Source of the DNA: Bacteroidales bacterium
Lineage (GTDB): Bacteria > Bacteroidota > Bacteroidia > Bacteroidales > CG2-30-32-10
Length of the DNA stretch: 30,117 nt
Reading direction: 5' to 3'
NCBI GenBank assembly: GCA_035353855.1
Contig: DAOQAK010000052.1
Location: 1-30,117, forward strand
Shown: positions 15,167 to 25,238 of the stretch, one piece after another
Layout of the letters: each line of letters begins with the position of its first letter
How positions within the stretch are numbered: the first letter of the stretch is position 1
Notes under the pieces: model-generated
Database searches by the model: none
The model's input: the letters and a program-made list of their open reading frames with translations, nothing else
Told to the model about the DNA's origin: nothing
Program-made: the position numbers and the translations under genes

Positions 15167-17011
15167 ATGACAAGCAATTACACAGAAGATAGTATAAAAT
15201 CTCTCGACTGGAACGAGCATATACGTATACGCCCGGGAATGTACATAGGGAAATTAGGTGATGGCGCTTCGCACGATGATGGTATTTATGTATTATTGAA
15301 AGAAATTATTGATAATTCTGTAGATGAGTACATCATGGGCTTTGGTAAAAAAATTGAAATTACCATTAAAGATCAGCGTGTTTCTGTTAGAGATTATGGA
15401 CGTGGAATTCCTTTAGGGAAAGTTGTTGATTGTGTTTCGAAAATTAATACCGGGGCAAAATACGATTCTGAAGTTTTTAAAAAAACTGTAGGATTAAATG
15501 GCGTAGGTTCAAAAGCGGTTAATGCGCTATCATCATATTTTATTGTTCAATCAGTAAGAGAAGGTAAAACCAGGATTGCTGAATTCAGTAATGGCGATTT
15601 TGTTAAAGAAAGTAAAGAAGAAAAAACTGATTTAAGAAATGGCACGATGATAACGTTTATTCCCGATGAAAGGATTTTCGGGAAATATCATTTTATCACG
15701 GAATATATTGAAAAATTACTTTGGAACTATGCTTTCCTGAATACAGGCTTGTCAATATATTTTAACGGTCAGCGTTATTATGCCGACAATGGGTTACTTG
15801 ATCTTCTTTCAAAATATATCAGTGGCACATCGCTCGTTTATCCGATCATTCATATTAGAGATAACGATTTTGAATGTGCAATGACACATAGCGAAAATCA
15901 ATATGGTGAAGAATATTATTCGTTTGTAAACGGTCAGCATACTACACAGGGAGGTACACATCAATCGGCATTTCGTGAAGCTGTAGTGAAAACCATTCGT
16001 GAGTTTTACAAGAAAGACTTTGAAGCAAGCGATATACGTACATCTATAATTGCCGCTATCAGTGTGAAAGTGCAGGAACCTGTTTTTGAATCACAGACAA
16101 AAACAAAATTAGGTTCACAATACATGGAGCCTAATGGTCAAACCATCAGGAATTATGTCGGAGATATTGTTAAAAAAAATCTTGACGATTTTTTACATAA
16201 AAATCCAGAGACAGCAGAGGCGCTGTTAAGAAAAATCCTGCAATCGGAAAAAGAACGTAAAGAATTGGCGAATATTAAAAAGATCGCCCGCGAAAGCGTT
16301 AAAAAAGCCAGTCTGTTCAATAAAAAATTACGAGATTGTAAGATCCATTATAATAGCAACGACACACGTTATCTTGATACTACTTTATTTATCACTGAAG
16401 GGGATTCTGCAAGTGGCTCTATTACAAAATCGCGCGATGTGAGTACGCAAGCGGTATTCAGCCTGAGGGGCAAGCCCCTGAATTGTTTTGGGATGAGCAA
16501 GAAAGTAGTTTATGAAAATGAAGAGTTTAATTTATTACAGTCAGCATTGAATGTAGAAGAAGATTATGAGAACCTTCGTTATAATAATATTGTAGTTGCT
16601 ACTGATGCCGATGTTGATGGTATGCATATCCGTTTATTGCTGATTACTTTTTTCCTCCAATTCTTTCCTGATTTAGTAAAGAACGGTCATTTATATATTT
16701 TACAAACACCACTTTTCCGTGTAAGGAATAAATCGAAAACAATCTATTGTTATTCTGAAACCGAGAAACAATCAGCTATTGACGAGTTGGGCAGCAAACC
16801 GGAAATTACACGTTTTAAAGGGTTGGGTGAAATTTCACCGGATGAATTCAAACACTTCATTGGACCTTCAATGCGTCTTGACCCTGTAATATTGAAGAGC
16901 AATTCAACCATTCCTGAGATGCTTACATTTTACATGGGAAAAAATACACAGGAGCGGCAGAATTTCATAATTGATAATCTACGGGTTGAGTTAGATACTA
17001 TTGAAGCCTGA
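15167..17011 (+). CDS. parE: DNA topoisomerase IV subunit B (type IIA ATPase subunit)
   Basis: The 614-residue product has the GHKL ATPase with EIIDNSVDE at residues 46-54 and GRGIPLGKV, then GLNGVGSKAVNALS. The transducer region with QTKTKLGS comes next. The TOPRIM domain has TEGDSASGS at 410-418 and DADVDGMHIR at 480-489, and RFKGLGE lies near the C-terminus. The length and the lack of an insert in TOPRIM fit Bacteroidota ParE better than GyrB. The enzyme decatenates chromosomes together with ParC. The parC gene, often adjacent, is absent; a short broken frame follows instead. This is a core gene, so the peptide island ends before it. Confidence 0.92.
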   Translation: MTSNYTEDSIKSLDWNEHIRIRPGMYIGKLGDGASHDDGIYVLLKEIIDNSVDEYIMGFGKKIEITIKDQRVSVRDYGRGIPLGKVVDCVSKINTGAKYDSEVFKKTVGLNGVGSKAVNALSSYFIVQSVREGKTRIAEFSNGDFVKESKEEKTDLRNGTMITFIPDERIFGKYHFITEYIEKLLWNYAFLNTGLSIYFNGQRYYADNGLLDLLSKYISGTSLVYPIIHIRDNDFECAMTHSENQYGEEYYSFVNGQHTTQGGTHQSAFREAVVKTIREFYKKDFEASDIRTSIIAAISVKVQEPVFESQTKTKLGSQYMEPNGQTIRNYVGDIVKKNLDDFLHKNPETAEALLRKILQSEKERKELANIKKIARESVKKASLFNKKLRDCKIHYNSNDTRYLDTTLFITEGDSASGSITKSRDVSTQAVFSLRGKPLNCFGMSKKVVYENEEFNLLQSALNVEEDYENLRYNNIVVATDADVDGMHIRLLLITFFLQFFPDLVKNGHLYILQTPLFRVRNKSKTIYCYSETEKQSAIDELGSKPEITRFKGLGEISPDEFKHFIGPSMRLDPVILKSNSTIPEMLTFYMGKNTQERQNFIIDNLRVELDTIEA

Positions 17012-17089
17012 TATTTTTTCTTTTTGATCATTAAATTTTATTAACTTGCTGCATCATTCAGGGAAAAGAATGTGTTTTTATTGAGTGTT

Positions 17090-17379
17090 ATGTCAAAAAA
17101 AAATAAAGCCAGGATACCTGTAAAATCAAAGCAAAATGAACTTCCTTTAAAATCGAAAAGAAAAATCGATTGGATGATGATTTGGTTACCAGCTCGAATA
17201 CCATGGTGGCAAAAGGAATTAGAGCAATACCTGAAATATGGACTTCTTTTTTCGGCGACGGAAAACTCAAATATGAATACAGGTCTATTGTAAAAACCAC
17301 TTATACCATAGAACATCAGCTGCTTGGAGTGAACCCGAATGTCAGATATTTTATGGGTAACAAGAAAATGCTCCTATGA
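17090..17379 (+). pseudogene. Possible frameshifted short gene after parE, no family recognised
   Basis: Two overlapping + strand frames look like pieces of one small protein. The first, from the ATG at 17090, reads MSKKNKARIPVKSKQNELPL and stays open to 17293. The second, open from 17140 and ending at 17379, reads VTSSNTMVAKGIRAIPEIW and later VNPNVRYFMGNKKMLL. Joining them needs a shift near 17140-17170, in a stretch of A-runs. The second part has a protein-like composition with balanced Gly, Trp and charged residues. It could be a decayed gene or a sequencing indel. I assign no function. Confidence 0.3.
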
Positions 17380-17489
17380 AATTTATAAAAATAAAAATGT
17401 AAAATAATGATGATAAAATTTCGAGGTCAGAGAATTCTTTTTTCCTAACCTGGTATATTATTGATTGTCGTAATCCTAAAAATAATAAA

Positions 17490-20400
17490 TTATGGAATCA
17501 ATGATATTCTTCCAATATATTCATGTTTGGGTCCATCAATTTCATTACATAAAATACGGTATACATAAACATCCATGACTACATCTTTGATATTACCACT
17601 ATTATTATATGTTCCGTTCCAACCTTCACTTTGTTTTGCTATTGCATCCCATTTAGTTGTTTTAAATACCTCTTTTCCCCAACGGTCATAAATGGTCAAA
17701 CGGAAATTATCAGGATCTACGTTGATTCCTTCAGCAGACCATGTATCATTAAAACCATCGTCATTTGGTGTGAAACTATTAGGAATATACAAAGTATATA
17801 TTTCAGTAACTCTTACAGAATCCCTTATTGTATCAGCACAACCATTGTTGTCAATAATAATAAGCGTTACATAGTAAGTTCCAAGATTTTCATATTGGTG
17901 TGATATTGTACTACCTTCACCATAATTGCCATCACCAAATTCCCAAAACAGTGAATCTATCATACCGGATGAATTATCAAAAAACGTTATTGGTCCATCC
18001 ATATATGTAAGAACTTTGGGTACAGCTGTATAACTTGCTGTTGGTCCTGGGATTTCAGCTACATCTACCGTTGCTGATGCAGAACACCCGCCATCGCTAA
18101 TTGTAACGGTATACAAACCTGCAACAAGTTCTATAGCAGTTTGTGTTGTTTGCCCATCGTTCCATAAATAGGTGAAGGTTCCTACGCCGCCATTTGCACT
18201 GGCTGTAGCTGTACCATTCTTTTTATCACATACTTCATTTTCTGAACTTGCAGTAACTGTAGGACCTGGATTTTCGCCGATATTGGTTGAAATTGTAGCG
18301 GTACATGAATTAATATCAGAAACGGTTACATAATAGGTGCCTGTTGGTACATTAGTTAATGTTGCTGAAGTAGTGTTATTGTCCCATAAATAAAAGTAAG
18401 GAGCTGTTCCATTAGTAGCCGTTACTGTAGCAGAACCGTCAGAAAAACCGCATGATGCATTTATTGTACCTGTAATTGCAGGAATAGGTACAGGTGAAGG
18501 ATTTATAATAACAGTATTTGTAGCTTGACAGCTGTTACCATCAGTAACGGTAACATAATAAGTACCACCGGAAACATTCGTTAAAGAAGGACCTGTCTGA
18601 TTATTTGACCATAAATAAGAATAATTGCCATCACCTCCTGTTGCTAGTGCTGTAGCTGCTCCGTTTGCCATATTACAACGTGTATGAGTGATACTGATTA
18701 TCGAAACAGATGGACCGGGTATATTTGATACTGTAGCGCTGGTTGTAGTTACACAAGCACCGCAATATACACTTACAGTATAAGTACCAGCTGAAAGATT
18801 GGTTGCTATTGGATTAGTTTGTTGATTAGGAAGAGTATTCCAAATATATGTCCATGTATCATTACAAAATCCGGCAGGTGTAACTGTAGCTGTTCCATTC
18901 GAATGTCCACAATTTTCATCTGTTGAAACAGTTGTTGCGCTTATAGGACTAACATTAACAGTAACAGTTGTACTTCCAGTACATCCTGCATTATTAGCTC
19001 CATTAACAGTATATATTTGTGTTGTCGTTGGATATGCAGTAACTGTGGTTCCTGTAGTTGATGATAATCCGGTACTTGGGCTCCAGATGTATGTCTGTCC
19101 TCCTGATGCTGTAAGTGAAACATTTGCACCCGGACAAATCTCGGCAGGATTGGGATTAACGGAAATGGTTAAATTGGAAGCGAGAATAACTGTAACGCTT
19201 GCTGTTGCAGAGCATCCGCCACTTGTACCTGTTACAGTATAAGTTGTAGTTGCTGTTGGGCTTGCTACAACGCTTGCTCCTGATGTAGATGATAATCCTG
19301 TAGAAGGCGACCATGTATAATTTGTCCCCCCCGAGGCGGTTAGAGTTACATTGCCATTTAAACAGATGGTTGGATTTCCGGGAGAGATAGATACTGCAAG
19401 ATTGTTTACTGCATTAACCGTAACCGAAGCAGTTCCTGAACATCCGCCGCTTGTACCTGTAACAGTATATGTCGTGGTCGTTGTAGGACTTGCAATAACT
19501 GATGCACCAGTAGTTGTTGATAATGCAGTTGATGGGGCCCAAGTGTAAGTACTTGCTCCGCCGGAAGCTGTAAGCGTAACAGGGTCTCCCGGACATATTG
19601 TTGGATTTACAGGGGTTATTGAAACACTCATGTTATTAGAAACATTAACAGTAACAGAGCCGGTTCCTGAACATCCGTTTAAACTACCGGAAACAGAATA
19701 TGTTGTAGTAGTTGTAGGATTAGCAATTACTGTTGCTCCTGATGTTGTTGAAAGAGCAGTAGCCGGAGACCATGTATAGTTTCCTGCACCAGTAACAGTT
19801 AGGGATACCGGATCACCGGGGCAGATTGTTGGATTTGTAGGTGTAACAGATAATGAAACATTATTGTTAATGGTAACTGTAACATTGTTTGATGCTGTGG
19901 CGCCGCATTTATCTGTAATAGTTACAGTATATGTTGTAGTGCTGTTGGGTGTAACGTTATACGATGTTCCTGTACCTAAACTATTACTCCAATTATATGT
20001 ATATGGTGTCATTCCTCCCGATCCCGATACGCTAATAGGTACCGTTGTTCCCTGGCAGACTGAAGTGTCGCCAGCTGTGGCAGCAACTAAAGGAGTATTA
20101 TCGATAATAGATATAGTATAAACATTAGTTGAGCAAAAGGGGGAGACTGTTAAGGTTACCGTTTCGTTACCTTCTGATAAGCCATCCATTGTTGGAATAA
20201 TTACTACAGCAACAGAATCAGAGCCTGCTGGTATAGTAACGCTAGTAGGTATTGAAGTATAATCAGTTCCATTAGTAGCAGAGCCACTAATAGTATAATT
20301 TATTACTAAAGGTGTTGTTTGAACAGTAGCAGTAGTAAAAGCAAAAATACCATTTACGCAACCTTCTACAGCGTTATTCCCAAAGGTCGTGTTGGAGTAA

Positions 20401-21251
20401 GATGGGGTAACTACAAGTCCTCCTGCATCAAAACTATTTGCTTCAAGAAATACTCCAGAATCGTAATTTGCATCTCCAACATCTGCTATTGCAATTTTAA
20501 TATGATATGTTTGGCATGGTGTCACACTATGAGTTGCTGTAAGAACTGTTGTAAATCCATCAAAAACTATGGTGCTTCCAGTATTGTTTATATATAAATT
20601 AGAATAGTTCAATCCATAAGATGGGCAAGCTTGTTCAGACCATGTTCCTTCACTACCATTATTAATTGTATTTATTGCAACAGGATATGACGTTCCAGGA
20701 ATAAGAGCAATATTTACAGCGTTGTTTGTGTATGTTCCAGTAATACCTGGGCCGCTTAAAAAGAAGCCAAAAACATCATTATATGATGAGCAGACAAATT
20801 CTGGGTATTCTTCAGATCCGAAAACATAACGAAAAGAAACAGTATTAGATGTCGGAACAAAATCGAATTCTAAAACAGCAGCTTCATAAGTATGATTAGT
20901 TGTTAAGGAATTGAGGTCGACATCTCCATCAGAACCAGGATAATCAGCCATTTGTGTGCTTGCAGCAGCAGCAGTATGATTAACATTGCCTGTTGCTAAA
21001 ACAACTCCAGAAGTAAGACCAAGATTTGTAGCAGTGGTACCTGTTGTAAATGATCCTATTTGTCCGGTTGCTCCGGTAGTACCTGTAAATTTTACATTAC
21101 TGATTGATACACCTCCCGATATTAATACATCCTGAACTAGTTGAGCAGGAGTCAATGATGTATTAATATTCAACTGGGAATAACCATTAATACTAAAAAA
21201 TAATATTATTAGTGGTAGCCAAACTTTTAATATATCCGGGAATTTATTCAT
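17490..21251 (-). CDS. T9SS cargo: choice-of-anchor L head, Ig/PKD-like and SprB-like repeats, gliding-type C-terminal sorting domain
   Basis: The 1253-residue secreted protein has a signal peptide (WLPLIILFFSINGYSQ). A choice-of-anchor L domain at about 30-285 includes FRYVFGSEEYPEF and DVFGFFLSGPG. A Calx-beta-like segment with DGLSEGNETVTLTV follows. Five ~75-residue PKD/Ig-like repeats have the pattern ICPGxxVxLTxSG...TTTTYTVTG. Four SprB-like repeats have GTYYVTVTD...C and PGP linkers. One PKD domain contains FGDGNYGEG. The last ~100 residues are the gliding-associated C-terminal domain (IPNSFTPNDDGFNDTW ... HEYIGRISLIP). That end marks export by the type IX system and attachment to the outer surface. 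It is probably an adhesin or matrix protein. Its tail is very close to that of the gene at 27312. Confidence 0.92.
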   Translation of the reverse strand: MNKFPDILKVWLPLIILFFSINGYSQLNINTSLTPAQLVQDVLISGGVSISNVKFTGTTGATGQIGSFTTGTTATNLGLTSGVVLATGNVNHTAAAASTQMADYPGSDGDVDLNSLTTNHTYEAAVLEFDFVPTSNTVSFRYVFGSEEYPEFVCSSYNDVFGFFLSGPGITGTYTNNAVNIALIPGTSYPVAINTINNGSEGTWSEQACPSYGLNYSNLYINNTGSTIVFDGFTTVLTATHSVTPCQTYHIKIAIADVGDANYDSGVFLEANSFDAGGLVVTPSYSNTTFGNNAVEGCVNGIFAFTTATVQTTPLVINYTISGSATNGTDYTSIPTSVTIPAGSDSVAVVIIPTMDGLSEGNETVTLTVSPFCSTNVYTISIIDNTPLVAATAGDTSVCQGTTVPISVSGSGGMTPYTYNWSNSLGTGTSYNVTPNSTTTYTVTITDKCGATASNNVTVTINNNVSLSVTPTNPTICPGDPVSLTVTGAGNYTWSPATALSTTSGATVIANPTTTTTYSVSGSLNGCSGTGSVTVNVSNNMSVSITPVNPTICPGDPVTLTASGGASTYTWAPSTALSTTTGASVIASPTTTTTYTVTGTSGGCSGTASVTVNAVNNLAVSISPGNPTICLNGNVTLTASGGTNYTWSPSTGLSSTSGASVVASPTATTTYTVTGTSGGCSATASVTVILASNLTISVNPNPAEICPGANVSLTASGGQTYIWSPSTGLSSTTGTTVTAYPTTTQIYTVNGANNAGCTGSTTVTVNVSPISATTVSTDENCGHSNGTATVTPAGFCNDTWTYIWNTLPNQQTNPIATNLSAGTYTVSVYCGACVTTTSATVSNIPGPSVSIISITHTRCNMANGAATALATGGDGNYSYLWSNNQTGPSLTNVSGGTYYVTVTDGNSCQATNTVIINPSPVPIPAITGTINASCGFSDGSATVTATNGTAPYFYLWDNNTTSATLTNVPTGTYYVTVSDINSCTATISTNIGENPGPTVTASSENEVCDKKNGTATASANGGVGTFTYLWNDGQTTQTAIELVAGLYTVTISDGGCSASATVDVAEIPGPTASYTAVPKVLTYMDGPITFFDNSSGMIDSLFWEFGDGNYGEGSTISHQYENLGTYYVTLIIIDNNGCADTIRDSVRVTEIYTLYIPNSFTPNDDGFNDTWSAEGINVDPDNFRLTIYDRWGKEVFKTTKWDAIAKQSEGWNGTYNNSGNIKDVVMDVYVYRILCNEIDGPKHEYIGRISLIP

Positions 21252-21361
21252 GTCAGAAATGGTTTGTTGTCAAATGATTATATGTATATATAACAATTAA
21301 TAAATGTTTTTCCCTATAGTAATATCCAAAAAAAATAGTTAGAAAGGAATAAAAAAATATT

Positions 21362-21763
21362 TTATTCTTCACTCATTTCAAAATCCTGTGCAGTGTAAGT
21401 AGTATTATCAATTACGACTTTCTCAATTCCGCACCAAGTAAAAAAACTTTTAAAATATTGTTTTGTTGCATATTTATATAATACAACAGTAGTTTTCCAG
21501 TTTCCGTTAACAGGGGTTTCATTAAAGCTGGCAGAAACTACTCCTCTTAAGGTTTTAATTTTTTCAACAAGTGCTGTTACTTCTTCTTTGCTGTTTAAGC
21601 CTGCTATATCAAATATAATAGTTCTTTCGCCATTAGCGCTGGTTGTAACTATTTTTTCATTTGTTTTGTTCAGAATGAAATAGGCTTTTGAAGTTTGTGA
21701 ATAACCTGATACAAACAGGAAAACAATAACTGCTGTCAATAATGTTTTAACTACGTTTTTCAT
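21362..21763 (-). CDS. Small exported protein with a possible ferredoxin-like fold
   Basis: The 133-residue product has a signal peptide (LLTAVIVFLFVSGYSQ). The segment FDIAGLNSKEEVTALVEKIKTLRGVVSASFNE has the beta-alpha-beta spacing of heavy-metal-associated domains but lacks their CxxC, so metal binding by that site is unlikely. One Cys is present in FFTWCGIEKV. It starts 16 bases after the stop of the large cargo gene at 21780-25109 on the same strand and is probably co-transcribed with it. I recognise no defined family; a periplasmic accessory protein is the broadest safe reading. Confidence 0.75.
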   Translation of the reverse strand: MKNVVKTLLTAVIVFLFVSGYSQTSKAYFILNKTNEKIVTTSANGERTIIFDIAGLNSKEEVTALVEKIKTLRGVVSASFNETPVNGNWKTTVVLYKYATKQYFKSFFTWCGIEKVVIDNTTYTAQDFEMSEE

Positions 21764-21779
21764 AATTTGTTATTTTTAA

Positions 21780-24700
21780 TTAAGGTATTAGTGAGACTCG
21801 TCCAATATACTCATGTTTATGTCCTTCTATTTCTTTACATAATACTCTGTAAACATAAACATCCATTATTACATCTTTATAAGTGCCTTTGTTATCTTCT
21901 GTGCCATTCCATGGCTCACATCTATTCAATTCAGGATACCATTTATTAGTATAATATATCATGTTACCCCAACGATCAAAAATGTACATTTCAAATGTTT
22001 CAGGATCTACATTTATCCCGTAAGGAGTAAACCCATCATTAATACCATCATCATTTGGAGTGAATGCATTTGGAATATAAAGTGCAAAAATATCTTTAAC
22101 TCTGATAGTATCTATAGCTGTATCACGGCAATGATTATTATCCTCGACAATTAATGTTACAGGATAAGTACCAATATTTTCATATTGATGGGTAAATTCA
22201 GAAATGGTGTCTGTTGAACCATCGCCAAGTGTCCATTGCCATCCAATTATTGTTACTATAGAATGGTCGAGGAAAGAAACGGGTCCGTCCATTATAGTTA
22301 ATTCCTTGGGCCATGCTGAAAAGCCAGCTAAAGGTCCGGGGATTTCATATATGTCTACAGATGTAGTGGCACTACAACCTCCATCATCTACCGTTACTGT
22401 ATATGTACCTGCAGGTAAATTTTCAGCAACCTGTGTATATTGTGGTGGTGTTGTGTTCCATGAGTAATTATAATTACCCAAACCACCTGCGCCTGTTGCC
22501 GTAGCTGTTCCATTAGACTGGTTGCAATATTCGGGTGTGCTTGTTGAACTTGCAGTAGGACCGGGTAATTCAGGAACTGATGCAGACGTGGTTGTAGAAC
22601 ATCCATTATTATCAGTAACTGTAACAATATATGTTCCTTCAGCTAAACTAATAGCAGTATCAGAATTTTGAACCGGAGTTGTTCCCCAGCTATAGGTATA
22701 TCCTGGAGTTCCTCCGGTAGCAGTGACTGTAAGGGCTCCATCAGAAAATCCACATGGGGTAGGAATTATTCCTGTAACTGAAGCATGAGGACCGGGTGTG
22801 TCAGTAATAGTAACAGAATTAACAGCTGTACACAAATAATGATCAGTAACTGTAACCTGGTAAGTACCTGCATATACATTTGATAAACTATCGCCTGTTT
22901 GTCCATTTGACCATAAGTAATTATAATCCGTACTTTGTCCTCCTGAAGCGAGTGCACTGGCTCCACCATTGTTATAACCGCAGGATGTATTCGTAACACT
23001 TATTATACTTACAGATGGACCGGGAAGATTGTTTATTACAGCTGATGCAGTTGCTGTGCATGCACCACAATTTATAGTAACAGTATAAGTCCCTGCAGGT
23101 AGATTGGTAGCCATTGCAGAATGTTGAGGGGGAACAGTATTCCAGTTATATCCCCATGTCTGACCACAAGTAACACTTGGAGTAACAGTAGCTGTTCCAT
23201 CAGCATGACTACATATTTCATCTGTATAAGTTGTTGATGCAGTGAAAGGCTCAACATTTACAGTTACTGATGTGCTGCCGGTACAACCTTGTGTACTTGT
23301 ACCGGTAACAGTATATGTTGTAGTTATTGTTGGGTGAGCAGTTATACTTGCACCTGTAGTAGAAGAAAGTCCTGTACCTGGTGACCACGTATATGTGGAA
23401 CCTCCTGATGCTAAAAGAGGAGTACTTGCTCCCGGGCATATAGTAGGATCCGGAGTTACTGTAATCGTTGGGTTAGGCGCAACGGTTACTGTTACTGTTG
23501 TAGAACCTGTACATCCGTTTAAATTACCATATACCGAATAAGTAGTAGTAACAGAAGGGCTTGCTGTTACAGTTGTTCCTGTAGAGTCGGATAATCCTGT
23601 TGATGGCGACCATTGATAGTTACCTGCTCCTGATGCAGTAAGAGATGTGCTACCACCGGGGCATACTGTGGCAGGTGGTACCGTTACAGTTGCATTATTA
23701 TTGATATTAACAGTTACTGCATCAGAGGCTGTACAACCATTAACATCTGTAACAGTTACAGTATATGTAGTGGTATTAGATGGATTTACAGATTGTGATA
23801 CATCTGTAATTGAGTTATTCCAGTTATACGTTAATGGTGCATTACCTGTACTATTTGATGCATCAAGGACTGTAGAGGAGCTGGGGCAAATAGAAGCATC
23901 TGGTCCCGCGTTTGCAACAGGGAGCGGATTAACAGTTACGGTTACATTTGAAGAATTATAACATCCTAAAGGTGTTGTAGCGGTTACAGTATAAATTTCT
24001 GTTGTTGTTGGATTAACACTGATACTTGCCCCAATTGCATGTGTACTCCATTCATAAGTGTATTCTCCCTCGCCCGAAGCTGTAATTGTTGCTGTTTCTC
24101 CACTGCAAATAGTTGGTGCAGCAGGTGAAAATACAGGAGGATCAATAGCTAAAACCGTTCTTAATGTTAATGTACAACCTTGTACTGTAACGAACTGACA
24201 AATGAGAGAATCCCCATTAGTAAATTGAGTATTATTAAGAGTTAATGAATTAGTTGTTCCTGTGTTTTGAGTGCCTTGAGGCCATGTCCATTGATATGAT
24301 TGGAAACCCGGAGGTGCCGTAATAATATTTGATAATCCTGAGCATGCCTGAGAAAGCTCCAGCGAACTGCATGAGCATGCTATATAAGCGTAACCAAAGT
24401 GTCCACCTAATGTGCAATCGTATGTTGTAAACTGTATTGTAATATTTTCATTAATATGAGCTGATAAATCAATAGCAACAGTTGTCCAATCTTTCCATAC
24501 TACATTAACATCTGTCTTATATACATCAGAAGCAGGCAAACATGGAACAAAACCAGGAAGATTTAAAGCAGCAGATACTTCGTATTTGCCACAAACAGGG
24601 TCAATTAAAGCACCTGATGAGTTAAGAACGTAGATTGAAAATTTAGGTACCTGTGTATCTGTGTGTTGAGAAGAAGAACTTGCAGCGTCCTGAAGTACTA

Positions 24701-25109
24701 CTGCATATTGATAAGTAAAAATGCAATTAGAACTATTTACAGTATAAGTGTATGATAATCTTTCAGCATATGCATTGTCCCAAATTGATTCTGCACTAAC
24801 ATAACTATTTCCTAAACGACATGAAGATGTGCCTCCCGGTGGTAATACGCTTAACATGTTTTGTGTATTAGGGTCAGTTCCCGGTATATTCATTATTGTA
24901 TGTCTACCTGTTGCGTGGGGTGTAGCATTTGCAGTACCTTGTACTAACCCAATAAATTCATTGGTGTAAACGCCATCAAGGTTAGTGCCTGTGGAGCCAG
25001 TCCAATTTTCAAAACTACTACTACCCGAAAAATCAGCATTTTCGCATTGCGTAAACCCATTGTAGGCAAATAATACTATGCAAAATAAAAATATTATTAC
25101 TTTTTTCAT
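21780..25109 (-). CDS. T9SS cargo: unique N-terminal head, PKD/Ig-like and SprB-like repeats, gliding-type C-terminal sorting domain
   Basis: The 1109-residue secreted protein starts with a signal peptide (KKVIIFLFCIVLFAYNGFTQ). Residues ~22-250 form a head with aromatic and Cys residues (SYTYTVNSSNCIFTYQYAVV, WKDWTTVAIDLSAHI, GHFGYAYIACSCSSLEL) that looks like a beta-jelly-roll binding module. About four PKD/Ig-like repeats of the ICPGxxT type follow, then four SprB-like repeats (GTYTVTVDDGGC with PGP linkers). One PKD domain has LGDGSTDTISEFTHQYENIG. The last ~100 residues are the T9SS type B tail (IPNAFTPNDDGINDGF ... HEYIGRVSLIP). It should be exported and surface-attached. The head differs from those of the other two large proteins, so binding specificity probably differs. 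Confidence 0.92.
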   Translation of the reverse strand: MKKVIIFLFCIVLFAYNGFTQCENADFSGSSSFENWTGSTGTNLDGVYTNEFIGLVQGTANATPHATGRHTIMNIPGTDPNTQNMLSVLPPGGTSSCRLGNSYVSAESIWDNAYAERLSYTYTVNSSNCIFTYQYAVVLQDAASSSSQHTDTQVPKFSIYVLNSSGALIDPVCGKYEVSAALNLPGFVPCLPASDVYKTDVNVVWKDWTTVAIDLSAHINENITIQFTTYDCTLGGHFGYAYIACSCSSLELSQACSGLSNIITAPPGFQSYQWTWPQGTQNTGTTNSLTLNNTQFTNGDSLICQFVTVQGCTLTLRTVLAIDPPVFSPAAPTICSGETATITASGEGEYTYEWSTHAIGASISVNPTTTEIYTVTATTPLGCYNSSNVTVTVNPLPVANAGPDASICPSSSTVLDASNSTGNAPLTYNWNNSITDVSQSVNPSNTTTYTVTVTDVNGCTASDAVTVNINNNATVTVPPATVCPGGSTSLTASGAGNYQWSPSTGLSDSTGTTVTASPSVTTTYSVYGNLNGCTGSTTVTVTVAPNPTITVTPDPTICPGASTPLLASGGSTYTWSPGTGLSSTTGASITAHPTITTTYTVTGTSTQGCTGSTSVTVNVEPFTASTTYTDEICSHADGTATVTPSVTCGQTWGYNWNTVPPQHSAMATNLPAGTYTVTINCGACTATASAVINNLPGPSVSIISVTNTSCGYNNGGASALASGGQSTDYNYLWSNGQTGDSLSNVYAGTYQVTVTDHYLCTAVNSVTITDTPGPHASVTGIIPTPCGFSDGALTVTATGGTPGYTYSWGTTPVQNSDTAISLAEGTYIVTVTDNNGCSTTTSASVPELPGPTASSTSTPEYCNQSNGTATATGAGGLGNYNYSWNTTPPQYTQVAENLPAGTYTVTVDDGGCSATTSVDIYEIPGPLAGFSAWPKELTIMDGPVSFLDHSIVTIIGWQWTLGDGSTDTISEFTHQYENIGTYPVTLIVEDNNHCRDTAIDTIRVKDIFALYIPNAFTPNDDGINDGFTPYGINVDPETFEMYIFDRWGNMIYYTNKWYPELNRCEPWNGTEDNKGTYKDVIMDVYVYRVLCKEIEGHKHEYIGRVSLIP

Positions 25110-25238
25110 TTTACTATTTTCTAATTTTACATTGAAGGAATGGTTAATATTAAAAGATAAATATAATGCATTTCAAGATATTTAAAAAATTATAAAAATA
25201 AATATTACCCATAGTATTAACTATTAATTGTAACTGAA

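Noticed and set aside
21362..21763. Heavy-metal-binding chaperone
   Set aside because: The spacing resembles such a domain but the CxxC metal site is absent.
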